From Anaerolineales bacterium (lineage in GTDB: Bacteria; Chloroflexota; Anaerolineae; 4572-78; NAK82), in assembly GCA_024643945.1 (NCBI GenBank), contig JAHELX010000238.1, positions 1 through 8,792 on the forward strand: a stretch of DNA of 8,792 nucleotides, written 5' to 3'. The position numbers and the translations under genes are program-made. The notes under the pieces were generated by a model that worked only from the letters and a program-made list of their open reading frames with translations, had not been told where the DNA came from and ran no database searches. Of the stretch, positions 6,121 to 8,792 are shown piece after piece (the stretch's first letter is position 1; each line of letters begins with the position of its first letter).

Positions 6121-6332
6121 AGGGGCTGCTAGCGGCCATAACCAGGCACCCGCTCCCGGTTGGCGTAGCCCACGCCGCCCATGTGGCCGATATCCAGCAT
6201 CACGGCCAACACGATCCAGAACCAGTCAAAGCCGACCAGCCCGCCGGGCGACCACACCAGGATGTACATGAGCGTGGTGAAGGGCAGGAAAATGATGCCG
6301 AGCAGGGGCCAGAACCAACTACCGCCAAACGC
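6121..6332. repeat. Long direct repeat 1, right copy
   Basis: Matches 739-950 with 3 differences over 212 bp by eye. It ends inside the gene; the first 90 bp of coding sequence beyond 6332 are strongly diverged from copy a, mostly at silent positions. Confidence 0.85.
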
Positions 6333-6422
6333 GCTTGAAAAATACACCGGCCTGGCAAGCCAGATGAACAGGGTTGCCAATCGTGGAAACCCGCCAGCAA
6401 AAATAGCAAACAAGCATCCCAT
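6129..6422 (-). CDS. 97-aa small membrane protein, copy b (uncharacterised)
   Basis: Paralogue of the gene at 747-1040, with the same 97-residue length and predicted topology (three hydrophobic segments, basic tail YANRERVPGYGR). An in-frame upstream start at 6497 would add 25 polar residues. The ATG at 6422 is preferred because AAGAGGAG (6429-6436) lies 6 nt upstream and it matches the start of copy a. Residues 31-89 are identical to copy a, while residues 1-30 carry five of the six differences, so the two genes are mosaics. It is separated from the preceding hybrid gene by 216 bp with no recognisable content, and from the AI-2E permease downstream by 315 bp. Function unknown; a membrane location is expected. 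Confidence 0.75.
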   Translation of the reverse strand: MGCLFAIFAGGFPRLATLFIWLARPVYFSSAFGGSWFWPLLGIIFLPFTTLMYILVWSPGGLVGFDWFWIVLAVMLDIGHMGGVGYANRERVPGYGR

Positions 6423-6638
6423 CGTATTCTCCTCTTTGTTAATCTTCTTATTAATCGATTCCAGCCGGACAATTCGCGAAATATTTCTAAATCCCAAATT
6501 GGCCGTTCTGGATTTATCCGGCCGAGAGCAAAAGCCTCCGGTCGGTGTCAGAATGAATGTCCTTACTGATCGGTGGAAAACTGTATGCGAAAAATTCGCT
6601 TATAAACCTGTCCTCCTTCAGCCTGAACATTACCGCCT

Positions 6639-7091
6639 CTATCCGATCAATCCGCCCAGGCCATTGCCGGCCAGCATGGCCCCCAATACCAGAAACACGA
6701 CAATCATCACGGTGGCATTGTTGGTTTGCAGCCAGGCCTTCCAGCCTTCGAGGGTCTTGGCTGCTGCCTCGCCGGCGATCAGGAAGTAGAGCACCGGTAC
6801 AATAACGCTGATGCTGGCGATGAGGATGAAAATAACCAGGGCAACGGCCATAAAACCCACAAAAACGACCAGGACCAGCAAGGTGACCGCGCTGGTGATC
6901 ACCAGCGCCAGTGCATTCGAGACACCTTTGCGCTTGAGCCAGTTTATCAAGGGTAAAGCGGTCACTGCGCTGATCAACGCCAGCGCTAGCTGGTTAAACA
7001 CAGGTGCGATCCATCGCAGCCCGGCCAGCACGACGACCAGGCAGGCGAATCCGAGTAGAAATCCTAGTGTAGGCGACAGAGATTGGTTCAC
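6639..7091 (-). CDS. Hybrid small membrane protein: AI-2E transporter N-terminus joined to GAP/Sap-like C-terminus
   Basis: A 150-aa frame whose two halves look like different families. Residues 1-75 match the start of AI-2E transporters: two helices, then INWLKRKGVSNALALVI, to be compared with YGWLKRRRVPGGLALLL in the permease at 4767-5813. From about residue 85 the pattern changes to that of GAP/Sap (LysE-like) proteins: a helix, then VIVPVLYFLIAGEAAAKTLE, then KAWLQTNNATVMIVVFLVLG (118-137) and a Gly-rich end. The polar loop and C-terminal bundle of AI-2E, and the N-terminal helices of GAP, are missing. The join is near 6840-6870, in frame. This is best explained by a deletion fusing two neighbouring genes. 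The start is uncertain: GTG at 7091 with AAGAGA 6 nt upstream, or ATG at 7160 which adds 23 polar residues and lacks an RBS. It may be a remnant or a working small protein. Confidence 0.6.
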   Translation of the reverse strand: MNQSLSPTLGFLLGFACLVVVLAGLRWIAPVFNQLALALISAVTALPLINWLKRKGVSNALALVITSAVTLLVLVVFVGFMAVALVIFILIASISVIVPVLYFLIAGEAAAKTLEGWKAWLQTNNATVMIVVFLVLGAMLAGNGLGGLIG

Positions 7092-7165
7092 ATCAATTCT
7101 CTTATGAAAAGCACAGTTTAGCTGGTCCCTTCGATACCCTCTCTTTGGCGTCCAGGACATCGTCG

Positions 7166-7202
7166 GAGCTAAGGCGCGCGGTTTACCGCGTCGCCTTAGC
7201 TC
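7166..7202. terminator. 16-bp hairpin with one bulge in the gap before the hybrid gene
   Basis: GAGCTAAGGCG (7166-7176) pairs with CGCCTTAGCTC (7192-7202). An inner CGCGG/CCGCG stem with a TTTA loop is stacked on it, leaving a single T bulge at 7191. On the plus strand it is followed by TTTT, on the minus strand by no T-run. It lies 13 bp from the hairpin that follows the 100-aa gene, forming a tandem pair. Confidence 0.5.
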
Positions 7203-7215
7203 TTTTGTGCGTTGT

Positions 7216-7261
7216 GCCAGCAGGAGACTGTCTAAAAACTCCGCGACAGCCTCCTGCCGGC
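7216..7261 (-). terminator. 17-bp stem-loop after the 100-aa gene (copy b)
   Basis: The counterpart of 1204-1249, starting 15 nt after the stop codon. One base differs between copies (7219). On the minus strand it turns a G-C pair into G-U, so the stem remains fully paired in the sense RNA, whereas the plus strand would have an A-C mismatch. No U-tract follows. Confidence 0.6.
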
Positions 7262-7276
7262 CTGAGACGAATCAAT

Positions 7277-7579
7277 TTACGAACGAGTATTCGCCTCAAT
7301 GTCCATGACGACCTGCAAGACCTCGGCCACTGCCAGTTGCAGCACGGCAATGGCAAGACCAATCGCGCCGTACACAACAACGACGACGATCGATCCAAGC
7401 ACGGCCCCGAGCACATTGCCGAGGAAGCCAAAGAGGCCCCCACCAATATAGGTTCCTGATACGAAAGCTGCGACTATGCCGATCAGGACCACGAAAAGGG
7501 TCATGACAATGCTGATCCAGGCCAGGATCCTATAGACGGCGGCAATTGTGGTGAGTGCTGGATATTTTGGGTTTCCCAT
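7277..7579 (-). CDS. 100-aa small membrane protein, copy b (uncharacterised)
   Basis: Nearly identical twin of 1265-1567: 97 of 100 residues are the same, and all three changes (V15, V65, V68) are conservative and lie in hydrophobic segments. The frame is intact, with RBS AAAAGGAG (7587-7594) 7 nt before ATG at 7579 and the C-terminal DIEANTR motif, so both copies look functional. It follows the arylsulfatase, separated by 89 bp that include a perfect hairpin (7628-7658). Downstream come two stacked hairpins and then the hybrid AI-2E/GAP gene. Function unknown; a membrane location is expected. Confidence 0.8.
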   Translation of the reverse strand: MGNPKYPALTTIAAVYRILAWISIVMTLFVVLIGIVAAFVSGTYIGGGLFGFLGNVLGAVLGSIVVVVVYGAIGLAIAVLQLAVAEVLQVVMDIEANTRS

Positions 7580-7627
7580 GATTTGACTCCTTTTGATAGT
7601 GGTGAACTGCAGTTACATCCAATCATT

Positions 7628-7658
7628 GGTGCGTTGCACCAGTGAGGTGCAACGCACC
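7628..7658 (-). terminator. Perfect 13-bp hairpin after the arylsulfatase gene
   Basis: GGTGCGTTGCACC (7628-7640) and GGTGCAACGCACC (7646-7658) are perfect complements around a 5-nt loop, 10 nt after the arylsulfatase stop. The position is right for a transcript 3' end. The sequence after it on the minus strand (AATGATTGG) is not a U-tract, so it may be a factor-dependent stop or a 3' stabiliser. Each arm is itself partly palindromic (GGTGC/GCACC). Confidence 0.55.
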
Positions 7659-7668
7659 AGAAAGTTAC

Positions 7669-8792
7669 CTACTGCCGCGCCAGGATAGCGCGCATCTCGG
7701 CTTCGTCGTCCTTGATGACGTCGCCGCTGACGTCAAAGGTCACGCTGTAGATCGTGCCCGTGAACTCGAAGGGCGTCTTGTAGAACGGCGCTACCGGCGC
7801 GCCGGGATCGGCGCCGACGGTGATGCCCCCGGTCAGGCCCAGGCTGAGCGGCGTGGTGTACGGGAATTCGGCCTGGCCCACGAGCTTGCCGTCGATGTAG
7901 AGCTGGGCGCGGCCTGGCGTGCCCTTGCCCTGGGCGAAGTCCGGCGGGCCGGTCACCTCGAATTCGTAGCGCAGCTCGTGGCGGCCGGCCGGCACCGGCT
8001 CGGTCGATGCCACGTGCAGGAAGTCGCGGGCGACATAGTTTTGCACGTATTGCAGGTTGCCGTCCTTGACGTAGAAGGAGTAGCCGCCATCGGTGCCGCC
8101 GTAGGAGACCAGGGCACCCTCTGCGCCACCGTCCGGAATTTCTACGTCGGCCGTAATCGAGTGCGTCCGGTTCAGCAGGCGGGGGCCGGCATTGTAGGGC
8201 ACGGATTGGGTGTGCGGGTAGAAGGTGTAGCGGGTGCGGTCCTTGGCAATCTGGGGACGTTCGTCACCCAAGCGCGTCACGCCGCGCCCGTCCACCGGCA
8301 TCACGTTGTACTTGCCGGCTTCAACGTACCACTGGGCGATCATCTCGATGAGCTTGGCCCGGTTCTCGGCGGCGACGTCGTGGTTCTCGGCAAAATCCTC
8401 GGCCACGTGGTACAGCTCCCAGTGTTTGGCGTCCAGCTCGGTCAGTTTCTCGGCAGGGATGGGCGTGCCAAAGAAAGTGCCTGCCTCGGTGAACGAAGGG
8501 CCGGGCCAGGGGCAGACCGCCCGCCAGCCGTCGTGGTAGATGGAGCGATGGCCCATCATCTCGAAATACTGGGTGTGGCGCTTGGAAGCGGTCAATGGAT
8601 CTTCAAAGCTGTGGGCAAAGCTGACGCCCTCGATGGGCGACTGGGTGACGCCCCTGATGCTGGTCGGCGGATCGATGCCCAGCGCGTCGAGCACGGTGGG
8701 CACCATGTCGATGGCGTGGGCGTACTGGGTACGGATTTCACCTTTGGCCTGGACCCCCTTGGGGAAGTGCACGATGAAGGGATCGCTGATGC
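7669..8792 (-). CDS. Arylsulfatase, C-terminal part (5' end beyond the right edge)
   Basis: The frame stays open to the right edge (reading I-S-D-P-F-I-V-H-F-P-K-G at the edge), so the GTG at 8772 is internal and the gene continues outside. The visible 374 or so residues match the C-terminal half of type I arylsulfatases. 'DPFIVHFPKG' and 'THAIDMVPTVLDALGI'-type text (here YAHAIDMVPTVLDALGI) close the alkaline-phosphatase-like core. HWELYHVAEDFAENHDVA then WYVEAGKYNVMPVDGR form the usual linker, and a beta-rich C-terminal domain follows (ITADVEIPDGGAEGALVSYGG onwards). The enzyme would hydrolyse sulfate esters after its Cys or Ser is converted to formylglycine, but the CxPxR/SxPxR motif and most metal ligands are outside the window, so activity cannot be judged here. 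The stretch is visibly richer in G and C at third positions than the genes to its left, which may mean a separate origin. Confidence 0.9.
   Translation of the reverse strand, partial: ISDPFIVHFPKGVQAKGEIRTQYAHAIDMVPTVLDALGIDPPTSIRGVTQSPIEGVSFAHSFEDPLTASKRHTQYFEMMGHRSIYHDGWRAVCPWPGPSFTEAGTFFGTPIPAEKLTELDAKHWELYHVAEDFAENHDVAAENRAKLIEMIAQWYVEAGKYNVMPVDGRGVTRLGDERPQIAKDRTRYTFYPHTQSVPYNAGPRLLNRTHSITADVEIPDGGAEGALVSYGGTDGGYSFYVKDGNLQYVQNYVARDFLHVASTEPVPAGRHELRYEFEVTGPPDFAQGKGTPGRAQLYIDGKLVGQAEFPYTTPLSLGLTGGITVGADPGAPVAPFYKTPFEFTGTIYSVTFDVSGDVIKDDEAEMRAILARQ

Larger units (their letters stand above)
7211..7598. repeat. Long direct repeat 2, right copy (RBS + 100-aa gene + 3' hairpin)
   Basis: Matches 1199-1586 with 9 substitutions in 388 bp and no indels. 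Flanking sequence on both sides is unrelated to that around the left copy, so the repeat limits are sharp. Confidence 0.88.

Noticed and set aside
6129..6497. 122-aa version of the 97-aa protein starting at 6497
   Set aside because: The extra 25 residues are polar, lack an RBS and are absent from the paralogue. The ATG at 6422 has a strong RBS.
6181..6789. 202-aa plus-strand open frame
   Set aside because: It runs antisense across the 97-aa gene and into the hybrid gene. The same antisense frame appears over copy a, so it is a shadow.
1..8792. CRISPR array, tRNA or rRNA genes
   Set aside because: No regularly spaced short repeats, no cloverleaf-type tRNA features and no rRNA-like stretches were seen on either strand.

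Overview
The window is a one-directional run of genes for membrane and envelope proteins; every gene I accept is on the minus strand. In transcription order (right to left) they are: an arylsulfatase entering from the right edge; a 100-aa small membrane protein (copy b); a short hybrid of an AI-2E transporter N-terminus and a GAP/Sap-like C-terminus; a 97-aa small membrane protein (copy b); a full-length AI-2E family permease; a DUF2254 membrane protein; a ClC-type chloride channel/antiporter; the 100-aa protein again (copy a); the 97-aa protein again (copy a); and the first 29 codons of a DUF1269-like protein leaving at the left edge. The organism is bacterial, with clear Shine-Dalgarno sequences and moderate to high GC. 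The mix of families would fit Chloroflexota or a similar environmental lineage, but this is a weak guess because there is no rRNA or housekeeping gene.

The genes are separated by gaps of about 90 to 660 bp, most of which hold strong stem-loops or palindromes. This is therefore not a compact operon but a string of individually bounded units. Several hairpins start 9-15 nt after a stop codon yet lack a U-tract. The gap at 88-746 holds a 459-bp insertion with perfect 14-bp terminal inverted repeats and a 6-bp target duplication (TGAGTT), just upstream of the DUF1269-like gene. The gap at 5814-6128 holds an 80-bp imperfect palindromic element, two short DNA palindromes and a further hairpin.

Two duplicated segments dominate the architecture. 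The 100-aa gene with its RBS and 3' hairpin is repeated at about 98% identity (1199-1586 and 7211-7598). The 97-aa gene is repeated as a mosaic: its 3' two thirds are almost identical, while its 5' third is clearly diverged. In both places the 100-aa gene lies upstream of the 97-aa gene. The copies are direct repeats about 5.4 and 6.0 kb apart, bracketing the ClC, DUF2254 and AI-2E genes, so the block could be amplified, deleted or homogenised by recombination.

Functionally the set suggests an envelope or ion-homeostasis (acid, osmotic or general stress) island: a ClC protein that keeps the gating-glutamate and proton-glutamate positions, an AI-2E permease, DUF2254 and DUF1269 proteins, and paired small hydrophobic proteins. 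That role is inferred from gene content; no regulator or enzyme pathway in the window fixes it. The points most worth a second look are the newly delimited transposon-like element, the AI-2E/GAP hybrid gene, and the twin small-protein cassettes with their conserved RNA hairpin.
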